From contig NZ_JAAHBP010000006.1 of NCBI RefSeq assembly GCF_023184515.1, positions 1-34,848 of the forward strand: DNA of 34,848 bases. The letters run 5' to 3'. Each line of letters begins with the position of its first letter. Position 1 is the stretch's first letter. Below the pieces are notes generated by a model, which was not told the origin of the DNA, did no database searches, and was given only the letters and a program-made list of their open reading frames with translations. Of the stretch, positions 1 through 6,603 are shown in pieces. Origin of the DNA: Streptomyces sp. D2-8. Lineage in GTDB: Bacteria > Actinomycetota > Actinomycetes > Streptomycetales > Streptomycetaceae. The translations under genes and the position numbers were made by a program.

Positions 1-297
1 GGCGGTGACCGTGGTGGCCGTTCCTTCGAGCGTCGTGACGACCGTGGCGGCCGTTCGTTCGAGCGCCGTGACGACCGTGGCGGGTTCAACCGCGACCGTG
101 ACCGCGGCGGCTTCCGCCGGGACGAGCGCACCGGGCACCGCGGCAGCGACCGTCCCTTCAACCGGGACCGTCGTGACGACCGTCCGGGCTTCCGCGCCGG
201 CGGGCACGACCGCCCCAACGGCCGTCGTGACGACCACCGCGGTGGCGGTTCCTTCCAGCGCCGCGAGGACAAGCCGCGCTGGAAGCGCAACGGCTGA
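1..297 (+). CDS. C-terminal tail of a probable DEAD-box RNA helicase (5' truncated)
   Basis: The reading frame is open from the first base and stops with TGA at 295-297, so only the last 98 residues are present. The visible protein is almost entirely Arg, Gly, Asp, Phe and Ser, with repeated RGG, RSFERRDD and FNRDR blocks, and it ends in a basic PRWKRNG. Such RGG/RD-rich tails are typical of actinobacterial DEAD-box RNA helicases, where they add non-specific RNA binding to the helicase core. No helicase motif is inside the window, so the family call is inference from the tail alone. Another RGG-type RNA-binding protein is the alternative. A hairpin at 312-351 probably ends the transcript. Confidence 0.6.
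   Translation, partial: GGDRGGRSFERRDDRGGRSFERRDDRGGFNRDRDRGGFRRDERTGHRGSDRPFNRDRRDDRPGFRAGGHDRPNGRRDDHRGGGSFQRREDKPRWKRNG
10..75 (+). repeat. Two tandem 33-bp repeats inside the helicase tail
   Basis: Positions 10-42 and 43-75 are two in-frame copies of a 33-bp unit encoding RGGRSFERRDD. They differ only at synonymous bases. A third, decayed start of the unit follows. This is an in-frame low-complexity expansion within the coding sequence, not a mobile element. Confidence 0.8.
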
Positions 298-311
298 CAT
301 CAGCGCATGAG

Positions 312-351
312 GAGCGCCGTGCTCCGTCCCAACGGGCGGGCCACGGCGCTC
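312..351 (+). terminator. Probable terminator of the helicase-tail gene
   Basis: A perfect 10-bp inverted repeat, GAGCGCCGTG at 312-321 and CACGGCGCTC at 342-351, lies 14 bp after the stop codon with a 20-nt loop. There is only a weak T-rich trail, which is normal for Streptomyces. Confidence 0.6.
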
Positions 352-487
352 TGTCGTTCCGGCGGGCTCCCCCGGGGCCCGCGCGGACACGCCCGAACCC
401 GGTCGATCGTGGCCCTCATCGGCCCTGTTCGTCCCTCCGGCAGGGCCGTGACCCCGATACCCGATCGGAGACTCGGCGTCGTCCGGC

Positions 488-493
488 TATGCT
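488..493 (+). promoter_or_regulatory. Probable -10 element of tRNA-Lys
   Basis: TATGCT lies 19 nt upstream of the tRNA 5' end, the right distance for a short tRNA leader. No good -35 is visible, so this is a weak call. Confidence 0.4.
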
Positions 494-512
494 CGTGGGG
501 GCAACATCGCCT

Positions 513-585
513 GGGCCCTTAGCTCAATTGGCAGAGCAGTGGACTTTTAATCCATTGGTTGTGGGTTCGAGTCCCACAGGGCCTA
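513..585 (+). tRNA. tRNA-Lys (anticodon TTT)
   Basis: A 73-nt cloverleaf can be folded by eye. The acceptor arm is GGGCCCT/AGGGCCT, closing with a G-U pair at the end. The D arm is GAGC...GCTC-like. The anticodon stem GTGGA/TCCAT encloses loop CTTTTAA with anticodon TTT, and the T arm is GTGGG/CCCAC around TTCGAGT. The discriminator base is A, and CCA is not encoded. A strong hairpin follows at 625-660. Confidence 0.95.
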
Positions 586-624
586 CCGTGCGGTTGACGG
601 GGATACCCCGTCTGACCTGCTGCG

Positions 625-660
625 CAGCGCCCGGGTCGGCTTTGGCCGGCCCGGGCGCTG
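625..660 (+). terminator. Terminator downstream of tRNA-Lys
   Basis: CAGCGCCCGGG (625-635) pairs perfectly with CCCGGGCGCTG (650-660), with further pairing inside. It is followed by ACTCGTTTT. It may also serve the convergent gene ending at 683. Confidence 0.75.
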
Positions 661-682
661 ACTCGTTTTCGGGCCTGGGGCG

Positions 683-1042
683 TCAGTGGTCGGAGTAGCT
701 GAAGTCGCCCACGGTCCAGGCGCTGACGTCCTCGATCGCGACGCGGTACATCCCGCCGGTCTCCGGGATCCCCACTGTGCCCTGCAGGATCCGGGCGACG
801 TGGAAGTGCAGATGCGTGGGCGGACCGTCCTTCTTCGGGGGAGTGTCGAAGACGGCGGAGAACTCGCCCAGGTCGGCGGAGTCCGTCAGCACGTCCGACA
901 CCCTCTGCCTCCACAGGGCTTCTGGGGCCAGCCGACCGGTGATGACAGCACCACCGGTGACCACGGTCAGGGACATCTGATTGCTCTGCCCGGTCTCCAC
1001 AAGGGCGGCGATGTCAACGATCAGCTCGTCAGGCTTCGACAT
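683..1042 (-). CDS. Small GvpU-like protein, function uncertain
   Basis: This 119-residue protein begins MSKPDELIVDIAALV. It has a short N-terminal helix, then a beta-rich stretch (MSLTVVTGGAVITGRLAP), a helical middle and a C-terminal GTVGIPETGGMYRVAI followed by VGDFSYSDH. This layout, with a membrane- or vesicle-like SLTVVTGGAVITG segment and a late GxxGxxRV strand, recalls gas-vesicle accessory protein GvpU. I recognise the pattern only weakly. No other gvp gene is in the window, so a role in gas vesicles cannot be inferred. The chosen ATG at 1042 has no good Shine-Dalgarno sequence; GTG at 1048 is an alternative. An in-frame extension to 1174 looks non-coding. The gene converges with tRNA-Lys. 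Confidence 0.55.
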   Translation of the reverse strand: MSKPDELIVDIAALVETGQSNQMSLTVVTGGAVITGRLAPEALWRQRVSDVLTDSADLGEFSAVFDTPPKKDGPPTHLHFHVARILQGTVGIPETGGMYRVAIEDVSAWTVGDFSYSDH

Positions 1043-1563
1043 GAGCACGGATTCTATGCACCGGCCCGGGCAGGCGGCCCGGGCGGGCCGTAGACGGCTC
1101 AAAGTCCTCGAGTCCGGCCCAGAGGTGCGCCTCATCGTCGAGGGCACTAAATCTATGCTCGCCAGAGTAGACATTCGCTGCTTACGTGTTTATGGTTTCT
1201 TTCGTAGCCGAGATCAAGCAGGGCACGGCAGACACGAACTGCCGTGCAGCAGAACACGCATGACGGTCCGGTGGTGGAGTGTCGAAGCCAGGTTTTTGCA
1301 GGACGGCGACGGGACTGACGACCGGACCGGGTGGCCCGCGGTGATGAGGGGCCGCCGTCCCGAGGGAAGAACGGAGGAGTCGAGCGCCATCAGGATCGCC
1401 CGGGTGAAAGACGCGAAGCCCGGGTGCCGCAGGACATCGATAGTGAGGTGGTCTCCGGTCACGCATCAGCGATCCCCGCACCCCCGTCGGAGTATCGGGC
1501 GGCCGTGCGAAAACAGAAGGCCGGCGCAGCACTAGGGCCGGCAGATGGTGTTGCAGTTCCTTC
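1043..1563. other. 520-bp stretch with no convincing gene
   Basis: The stretch around 1140-1220 is relatively AT-rich and could hold the promoter of the minus-strand gene ending at 683. A minus-strand frame from a GTG at 1462 down to 1214 starts protein-like (DHLTIDVLRHPGFASFTRAIL) and has mostly G/C third positions, but it decays into low-complexity sequence after about 45 codons and has no good ribosome-binding site. It may be the remnant of a lost gene. Nothing else is supportable. Confidence 0.4.
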
Positions 1564-1595
1564 GGGGCCTTGGTGCCGTACGGCACCAAGGCCCC
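1564..1595. repeat. Perfect 32-bp palindrome
   Basis: Positions 1564-1579 read GGGGCCTTGGTGCCGT and 1580-1595 are its exact reverse complement, with no spacer. It lies about 100 bp beyond the 3' end of the minus-strand sigma factor gene. As RNA it would fold with a tight loop, so it could be a terminator reinforcing the hairpin at 1643-1675. As DNA it could be a protein site. Confidence 0.8.
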
Positions 1596-1642
1596 TCGAC
1601 GTGTTCCGAAGACCGGCTCTGCTCCGAGTGCCAGCTCGAAGA

Positions 1643-1675
1643 AGCCCCGGTCCGGATCGTCTCCGGGCCGGGGCT
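1643..1675 (-). terminator. Terminator of the SigB-type sigma gene
   Basis: AGCCCCGG (1643-1650) pairs with CCGGGGCT (1668-1675), and TCCGGA/CTCCGGG adds inner pairing. It starts 20 bp downstream of the minus-strand stop codon at 1696. Confidence 0.6.
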
Positions 1676-1695
1676 CCTGCCGTGGTGAGGGTGTG

Positions 1696-2556
1696 TCAGC
1701 CGGTGGTCAGCATCCCCGACCGCAGGCGGGCCACGGTGCGCGAGATCAGCCGGGAGACGTGCATCTGCGAGATGCCGAGCCGGGCGCCGATCTCCGCCTG
1801 GGTCAGCTCCTCGACGAAGCGCAGGTGGAGGATGAGGCGCTGGCGCTCGTCGAGTTCGGCGACCAGGGGGGCCAGGGCGTGGAAGTCCTCGACGAGTTCG
1901 AGGGCCGGGTCCTCCTCGCCGATGAACTCCGACAGCGTCGTGTCGCTCTCGTCCGGGTCGCCGGTGACCGTCGCGTCCAGGGAGGACGACACATAGCCGT
2001 TGGCCGCGATCTGGGCCTCGACGACCTCCTCCTCCGACAGGTTCATCAGAGCCGCCAGTTCGGACACTCTCGGCGCACGGCCGAGGCGGGAGGCCAGTTC
2101 CTCGGTGGCCTTGGCGAGTTCCGTACGGGCCTCCTGGAGGCGGCGCGGCACATGCACGGCCCAGGACGTGTCACGGAAGAACCGCTTGATCTCGCCGATG
2201 ATGTACGGCACCGCGAAGCTGGTGAACTGCACCTCGCGGGAGACCTCGAACCGGTCGATGGCCTTGATCAGCCCGATGATGCCGACCTGGACGACGTCCT
2301 CCATCGACTGGCCGCTGGTGCGGAACCGGCGGGCCGCGAAGCGCACCAGCGACATGTTCATCTCGATGAGCGTGTTGCGGGCGTACTGGTATTCGGGTGT
2401 GCCCTCCTCGAGCACGGCGAGCCGGTCGAGGAACTGTCCGGTCAGCTCGCGTGCGTCCTGCGGGGCGAGCTTCTGGGGCTCGGCGATCTGCGGCAGCTCC
2501 TCACCGGTGTAGGTGGCGGAATCCGTCGTCGTGCCGATGCGCATGGTCGCCGTCAC
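1696..2556 (-). CDS. SigB/SigF/SigG-family RNA polymerase sigma factor
   Basis: This 286-residue group-3 sigma factor directs RNA polymerase to stress or developmental promoters. Region 2 is clear (NTLIEMNMSLVRFAARRF, then EDVVQVGIIGLIKAIDRFEVSREVQFTSFAVPYIIGEIKRFFRD). Region 3 follows (RVSELAALMNLSEEEV). A region 4 helix-turn-helix closes the protein (LTQAEIGARLGISQMHVSRLISR). The GTG at 2556 is chosen because AGGGAGG lies 5 nt upstream; longer in-frame starts lack a site. Sigma factors of this family are normally held by an anti-sigma kinase and released by partner switching, which fits the rsb genes downstream at 3428-7670. No dedicated RsbW/RsbV pair is next to it. A possible SigB-type promoter lies at 2616-2640, suggesting self-activation (inference). 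Confidence 0.95.
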   Translation of the reverse strand: MTATMRIGTTTDSATYTGEELPQIAEPQKLAPQDARELTGQFLDRLAVLEEGTPEYQYARNTLIEMNMSLVRFAARRFRTSGQSMEDVVQVGIIGLIKAIDRFEVSREVQFTSFAVPYIIGEIKRFFRDTSWAVHVPRRLQEARTELAKATEELASRLGRAPRVSELAALMNLSEEEVVEAQIAANGYVSSSLDATVTGDPDESDTTLSEFIGEEDPALELVEDFHALAPLVAELDERQRLILHLRFVEELTQAEIGARLGISQMHVSRLISRTVARLRSGMLTTG

Positions 2557-2615
2557 GGGGCCCTCCCTCTCAGTCCGGCCCGCTCCGGTCCCCCGACAGG
2601 CCACCTCCAGCGCCG

Positions 2616-2640
2616 ATACCCGCCCTCGACCTGGTCATGC
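2616..2640 (-). promoter_or_regulatory. Candidate SigB-type promoter of the sigma gene
   Basis: Read on the minus strand, GCAT (2640-2637) is followed after 15 nt by GGGTAT (2621-2616). This matches the GNNT-N14-16-GGGTA(C/T) pattern described for Streptomyces SigB promoters and lies 60 nt upstream of the chosen start. The pattern is short, so chance is possible. Confidence 0.4.
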
Positions 2641-2786
2641 CCCGCATATGCCCCGGCGAGACCTTGACCACAGACGGTGCAGGTCGAGGCGGTGACGGGG
2701 TACCCGGACCGGTACTGCGACGGTACGGGCAGGGAGGGTGGGCGGTGGGGTGCGCGGAAGAAGACCAAGGGGCTCATGGAGCGGAC

Positions 2787-2804
2787 AGTTGTCGTTTGAC
2801 AACT
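2787..2804. promoter_or_regulatory. MarR-type operator candidate, TTGTC-N4-GACAA
   Basis: AGTTGTC and GACAACT form a perfect 7-4-7 inverted repeat in the 332-bp gap between the MarR gene (stop at 2889) and the sigma gene (start at 2556). Its core TTGTC-N4-GACAA recurs with one mismatch at 4766-4779, ahead of the rsbR operon. The nearest likely binder is the MarR protein at 2889-3383 (inference). Confidence 0.5.
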
Positions 2805-2888
2805 ATAGGTGGAGGGCAACAACCTAGGCGTGCCGCACGTGCTCGGGGAAGGGACCGCAGGAATCGACTCCGTGCCGCGGCGGGCAGT

Positions 2889-3383
2889 TCAGGCAGTCCG
2901 GGTACCGGACGAGCGGGAGTCTTCGGAGTCGTCGTGTATCTGGGCCGCCGCCGCGTCGCAGAACGCCTCGAGCCCCTGCAGCAGCGCGACCCGCTTCGCC
3001 GCGGGCATCTGGTCGAGCACCGCGCGCAGCGCCTGCTCCCGGCGCATGCGCAGGTCGGCCAGGAAGGCGCGGCCCCGGCCGCTGAGGTGCAGGCGGACCT
3101 CGCGCCGGTCGGCCGGACTCACCTCGCGTTCGACGAACCCGGCCGCCTGCAGCCGGTCGCACAGCCGGCTGGTCGAGGGCGGTGTGGAGGCGAGGGAGTC
3201 GGCGAGCGTGCGCAGGTTGATGTCCTCGTGGTGTTCGAGGATGAGCAGCACCCGCAGCTGGGACGCGGAGGCCGGCGCGGTCGAGGCCCGGCCCCAGAGG
3301 ACTTCCAGCAACTCCGCTGCCGTGGAGGTCACACGGGCGACCTCTGCTGGCTCAGGGCGGGGTCGGAGGGAAGTCACAGTCAC
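2889..3383 (-). CDS. MarR-family transcriptional regulator
   Basis: This 164-residue protein has the winged-helix layout of MarR dimers. An N-terminal dimer helix is followed by SASQLRVLLILEHHEDINLRTLADSLASTPPSTSRLCDRLQAAGFVEREVSPADRREVRLHLS, which covers helix-turn-helix and wing, and then a C-terminal dimerisation helix (REQALRAVLDQMPAAKRVALLQGLEAF). The start is GTG at 3383 or GTG at 3377; the latter has a GAGAG eight nt upstream. It is divergent from the phosphatase at 3428 with a 44-bp gap, so the two probably share a control region. It resembles the MarR protein at 7717-8250 (both have TPPSTSRLCDRL- or LPTASRLCDRL-type recognition helices). The ligand cannot be inferred. Confidence 0.9.
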   Translation of the reverse strand: MTVTSLRPRPEPAEVARVTSTAAELLEVLWGRASTAPASASQLRVLLILEHHEDINLRTLADSLASTPPSTSRLCDRLQAAGFVEREVSPADRREVRLHLSGRGRAFLADLRMRREQALRAVLDQMPAAKRVALLQGLEAFCDAAAAQIHDDSEDSRSSGTRTA

Positions 3384-3427
3384 ACTCTCGCAGGCACCGG
3401 GATGGCCGTCAGCGTACTAGGCGTGAG

Positions 3428-4693
3428 GTGAACCGCCCGGGACCGCTTTCCCGGCCCGTGGACAAGAACCCGTTTCCGAGGACGCGTCGGCGTCCCACCG
3501 AGGATGGTGAACAGACCACCGTGACCACGATCACGAACAGATTCGTGGCCGCCGAGCGCGCCCTGCGCACGGCGGCCCCCCACCAGCTGCTGGACGCGGT
3601 CCGTCGTGTACTGACCGATCAGTACGCGGCGGACTCCGTCGAGCTCTTCCTGGCCGACTACGGACTGACGGTGCTTCAGCCGGTGTCCGTGCTGCCGCAC
3701 ACCCTCCAGCCGGTGTCCGTGCACAACAGCCCGGCGGGCCGGGCCTTCGGTGCGCAGCAGCCGTACGTGGAAACCCTCTCGGGCGACCGCGTACGGGCGC
3801 ATCTGCCCGTCACCGTGCGCGGCGACCGCCTCGGCGTGCTGTCCGTGGCCCTGCCGGGCGACGGGCACGCCGACGGCTGCCTCGACGAGCTGGCCGAGAT
3901 CGCCGAGGTGCTCGGGCACGAGGTCTTCGTGGCCGAGCGCGACACCGACCTGTATCTCCAGGCGCGCCGCCGGGACCGGCTCACACTGGCCGCCGAGATG
4001 CAGTGGCAGCTGCTGCCGGGCCGCTCCTGCGCCCGCCCCGAGTACGATCTGGGCGCCCAGCTGGAACCGGCGTACGCGATCTTCGGCGACAACTTCGACT
4101 GGTCCGCCTCGGCCGACCGGCTCAGCCTCTACGTCACCAACGGCATGGGCGAGGGCATAGAGGCCTCCCTGCTGACGAACCTGGCGATCAACGCCCTGCG
4201 CAACGCGCGCCGGGCCGGGCTGCCCATCGACGACCAGGCGGCCCTGGCCGACCAGGCGGTGTACGCCCATTACCGGGGCCGCTGCTACCTGTCCGTGCTC
4301 ATGCTCGACTTCGACCTGGCCACCGGGCGGGTCCGCGCGGTGGACGCCGGGTCGCCGCAGATGCTGCGGCTGCGCCGGGGCGTGGTGGAGCGGGTGCCCT
4401 TCGACGCCCAGTTGCCGCTCGGCATGTTCGAGGAGACCGACTACGTGGTCCAGGAGTTCCGGGTCGAGCCGGGCGACCGGCTGGTCTTCGTCAGCGACGG
4501 GGTCTACGACGTCGCCTCCCCGGGCGGCGAGGCCTACGGGGACGCCGCCCTGGCCCGGGCGATCCAGTCGACCCGGCTGCTGCCGGCCGCCGAGGTGCCC
4601 CGGGCCATCCTGCGCGAACTGACGGGCCACCGCGGCAGGTCGACCCCGGACGACGACGCCCTCGTGGTGTGTCTGGACTGGCGTGGTCGGTAA
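3428..4693 (+). CDS. GAF-like plus SpoIIE-type (RsbU-like) phosphatase with an altered metal ligand
   Basis: This 421-residue cytoplasmic protein has a GAF-like sensor region at about 35-175 and a PP2C/SpoIIE phosphatase domain at about 185-420. Such proteins dephosphorylate an anti-sigma antagonist (RsbV-type), releasing a sigma factor. Phosphatase signatures are GDNFDW, FVSDGVYD and a final DDDALVV. The usual D(V/G)xGxG aspartate is replaced: the sequence reads YVTNGMGEG, so one metal-binding Asp is Asn and activity may be altered. The N-terminal region carries a short internal repeat (LQPVSV twice, about 12 residues apart). The GTG at 3428 has a poor ribosome site. GTG at 3521 (VTTITNRF) is a credible alternative that would remove 31 residues. 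It stands 139 bp ahead of rsbR. Confidence 0.85.
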   Translation: MNRPGPLSRPVDKNPFPRTRRRPTEDGEQTTVTTITNRFVAAERALRTAAPHQLLDAVRRVLTDQYAADSVELFLADYGLTVLQPVSVLPHTLQPVSVHNSPAGRAFGAQQPYVETLSGDRVRAHLPVTVRGDRLGVLSVALPGDGHADGCLDELAEIAEVLGHEVFVAERDTDLYLQARRRDRLTLAAEMQWQLLPGRSCARPEYDLGAQLEPAYAIFGDNFDWSASADRLSLYVTNGMGEGIEASLLTNLAINALRNARRAGLPIDDQAALADQAVYAHYRGRCYLSVLMLDFDLATGRVRAVDAGSPQMLRLRRGVVERVPFDAQLPLGMFEETDYVVQEFRVEPGDRLVFVSDGVYDVASPGGEAYGDAALARAIQSTRLLPAAEVPRAILRELTGHRGRSTPDDDALVVCLDWRGR

Positions 4694-4765
4694 GGGACGG
4701 GGAAGGCGCAGGTCGGGGGCGCCGGTGGGCAGTTGTTTGATGGTGCTGTACCCCGGCACTAATAT

Positions 4766-4779
4766 TTGTCATACGGCAA
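4766..4779. promoter_or_regulatory. MarR-type operator candidate ahead of rsbR
   Basis: TTGTC-ATAC-GGCAA sits in an AT-rich island (about 4757-4785) in the 139-bp gap upstream of the rsbR operon. It differs from the perfect site at 2789-2802 by one base in the right arm. The shared 5-4-5 architecture suggests one regulator acting on the sigma gene and the rsb operon (inference). Confidence 0.4.
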
Positions 4780-4832
4780 TTAATGGCTGAGGCGCCGTCG
4801 CGCGACCTCGGTCCGGCCCGTGCAAGGGAGCG

Positions 4833-5750
4833 ATGCAAGTGTCGGTGTCGGAAGAGAACGCGGAACAGGAGCCGGCGGCATACCAGGTGAGCGCCTTTCT
4901 GGAACGGCGCCGGGAGCAGATCGCCCAACGGTGGGCGGACGCCGCGCTGTTCCGCACGGTCTTCACCGTGTCACGCGACGAGGCGGTGGAAGCGGGCCGG
5001 GCCGTGACCGCGGCGCTGGCGGCGGTGGCCGCCTCCGGGCGGGTGGACGACATCCGGGCGGCCGGATTCGAGGCCGTGCGCGACCAGCTGGGGCGGATGG
5101 CCGCCTCCCGCGCTCGTACGGGCATCGACCCGGACGGGGTCGCCGACGAGGTGGCCGCGCTGCGCGAGCCGGTGACCGAGCTGCTGCGCGCCGAGTTCCC
5201 GGATCCGTACGCCCCCGAGGCCCAGGAGTCCGTGGTGGCGCTGACCGTGCTCATGGGCACGCTGCGCCTGGTCGTGCTGGAGACGACGGTCAGCGCGGGC
5301 GAGGAACTGATCGCCCGGCAGCGCGAGCAGCTGCACGAGGTGGCCACCCCGGTGATCAAGCTCTGGGAGAGCACGGTCGCCGTACCGCTGATCGGCACGC
5401 TGGACAGCGCGCGCAGCCAGGTGGTCATGGAGAGCCTGCTGGACGCGATCGTCGCCGAGCGCGCCCGTTACGCCATCCTCGACATCACGGGCGTGCCCAC
5501 GGTCGACTCGCTGGTCGCCCAGCACCTGATGAAGACCGTGGCGGCGGCCCGGCTGATGGGCGCCGAGTGCATCGTCTCCGGCATCCGGCCGGCGATCGCG
5601 CAGACCATCGTCCACCTGGGCATCGACCTCGGCACGGTGCTCACCCGTTCGAGCCTGGAGGACGCGCTCGCCTACGCGCTGAGCCGGCAGGGTGTCGAGA
5701 TCGCGCCGCTGCGGGCGGTCGGCGCGGCGGCGGACGCGGGCACGCGGTGA
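4833..5750 (+). CDS. rsbR: RsbR-type stressosome protein
   Basis: This 305-residue protein has a variable N-terminal sensor half (non-haem-globin-like helical region, about 20-175) and a C-terminal STAS domain (about 190-290). RsbR and RsbS build the stressosome core, a large cytoplasmic scaffold that holds the kinase RsbT until stress. The STAS domain keeps the phosphorylation loop DITGVPTVDS, where T223 corresponds to the main RsbR phospho-threonine. The second site region SGIRP has serine (S249) where B. subtilis RsbRA has threonine. A purine-rich AAGGGAG sits only 2 nt before the ATG at 4833 and 8 nt before an in-frame GTG at 4839, so the GTG may be the true start. The stop overlaps the rsbS start (GTGA), implying translational coupling. 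Confidence 0.9.
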   Translation: MQVSVSEENAEQEPAAYQVSAFLERRREQIAQRWADAALFRTVFTVSRDEAVEAGRAVTAALAAVAASGRVDDIRAAGFEAVRDQLGRMAASRARTGIDPDGVADEVAALREPVTELLRAEFPDPYAPEAQESVVALTVLMGTLRLVVLETTVSAGEELIARQREQLHEVATPVIKLWESTVAVPLIGTLDSARSQVVMESLLDAIVAERARYAILDITGVPTVDSLVAQHLMKTVAAARLMGAECIVSGIRPAIAQTIVHLGIDLGTVLTRSSLEDALAYALSRQGVEIAPLRAVGAAADAGTR

Positions 5751-6160
5751 CCGGGTCGGCGGGACACGGCCCCATGGGCGGACCCGGCTTCACGGTGCCG
5801 GTCCTCCAGCTGGGCGACGTCCTGCTGGTCACCCTCCAGGGGGAGTTGCACGACGGGATGGCCGAGCAGCTCCAGCAGGACATCACGGCCCGGATCTCGC
5901 AGTCCCGGGTGACCGGGGTCGTGATCGACATCTCCGGCGTGGAGATCGTCGACTCCTTCCTGGGCCGGGTCCTCGCCGAGATCGCCGCCGGAGCCAAGCT
6001 GCTGGCGGCCCGTACGGTGCTGGCCGGGATGCGCCCGGCGGTGGCGATCACCCTGGTCGAGCTGGGGCTCACCCTGCCCGGCCTGCGTACGGCCCTGGAC
6101 GTCGAACGGGCGATGGAGATGCTCGGCGTGACCATGCGCCGGGGCGAGGGGGGTCCATGA
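5747..6160 (+). CDS. rsbS: RsbS-type stressosome scaffold (single STAS domain)
   Basis: This 137-residue protein is one STAS domain after a short Gly-rich leader. It completes the stressosome core with RsbR and is phosphorylated by RsbT to release that kinase. The key loop DISGVEIVDSFLGR is intact. S70 aligns with the phosphorylated serine of B. subtilis RsbS (Ser59). The GTG start at 5747 overlaps the rsbR stop, and the stop TGA overlaps the rsbT ATG at 6157, so the three genes are stoichiometrically coupled. Confidence 0.92.
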   Translation: MTGSAGHGPMGGPGFTVPVLQLGDVLLVTLQGELHDGMAEQLQQDITARISQSRVTGVVIDISGVEIVDSFLGRVLAEIAAGAKLLAARTVLAGMRPAVAITLVELGLTLPGLRTALDVERAMEMLGVTMRRGEGGP

Positions 6161-6603
6161 TGCAGGCTTCCCGCCATGCCGGTCCGGCCAGCCTGCCGAT
6201 CGGCTCGGACGCCGATCTGGCCTGGGTACGGCAGCAGGTCCGGCAGGCCGCCGCCGAGCTCGGCTTCGGGCTCGTGCAGCAGACCAAGCTCGTCACCGCG
6301 GCGAGCGAGCTGGCGCGCAACACCCTCGTCCACGGCGGGGGTGGCCATGTGAAGATCACCCCGCTGGACGCCGGGCAGTCGCACGGGCTGCGGCTGGCCT
6401 TCGTCGACACCGGGCCCGGCATCCGCGACCTGGACCAGGCGCTGACCGACGGCTACACCAGCGGCGGCGGGCTCGGGCTCGGGCTGAGCGGGGCCAAGCG
6501 GCTGGTGCAGGAGTTCGAGGTGGACAGCCGGCCCGGTGAGGGGACCACCGTCACCGTCACCGCCTGGGCCACCGTCGTGCCGTCCTCCCGGACGGTGCCC
6601 TGA
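6157..6603 (+). CDS. rsbT: RsbT-type switch kinase
   Basis: This 148-residue GHKL/HATPase-fold serine kinase has the N-box ELARNTLVHGGGG, the G1 box FVDTGPGI and the G2 box GLGLGLSGAKRL. RsbT phosphorylates RsbR and RsbS. Once freed it activates an RsbU-type phosphatase; the only nearby candidate is the phosphatase at 3428-4693. The ATG at 6157 is preceded by GAGGGGGG and overlaps the rsbS stop. A second ATG follows directly. The stop codon overlaps the next start (TGATG). Confidence 0.93.
   Translation: MMQASRHAGPASLPIGSDADLAWVRQQVRQAAAELGFGLVQQTKLVTAASELARNTLVHGGGGHVKITPLDAGQSHGLRLAFVDTGPGIRDLDQALTDGYTSGGGLGLGLSGAKRLVQEFEVDSRPGEGTTVTVTAWATVVPSSRTVP

Noticed and set aside
10..75. CRISPR-like or mobile repeat
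   Set aside because: The 33-bp units are in frame, contiguous without spacers and encode RGG repeats.
1214..1462. Minus-strand frame starting DHLTIDVLRHPGF
   Set aside because: Only the first part looks protein-like, there is no convincing ribosome site, and no family is recognisable. At best it is a gene remnant.
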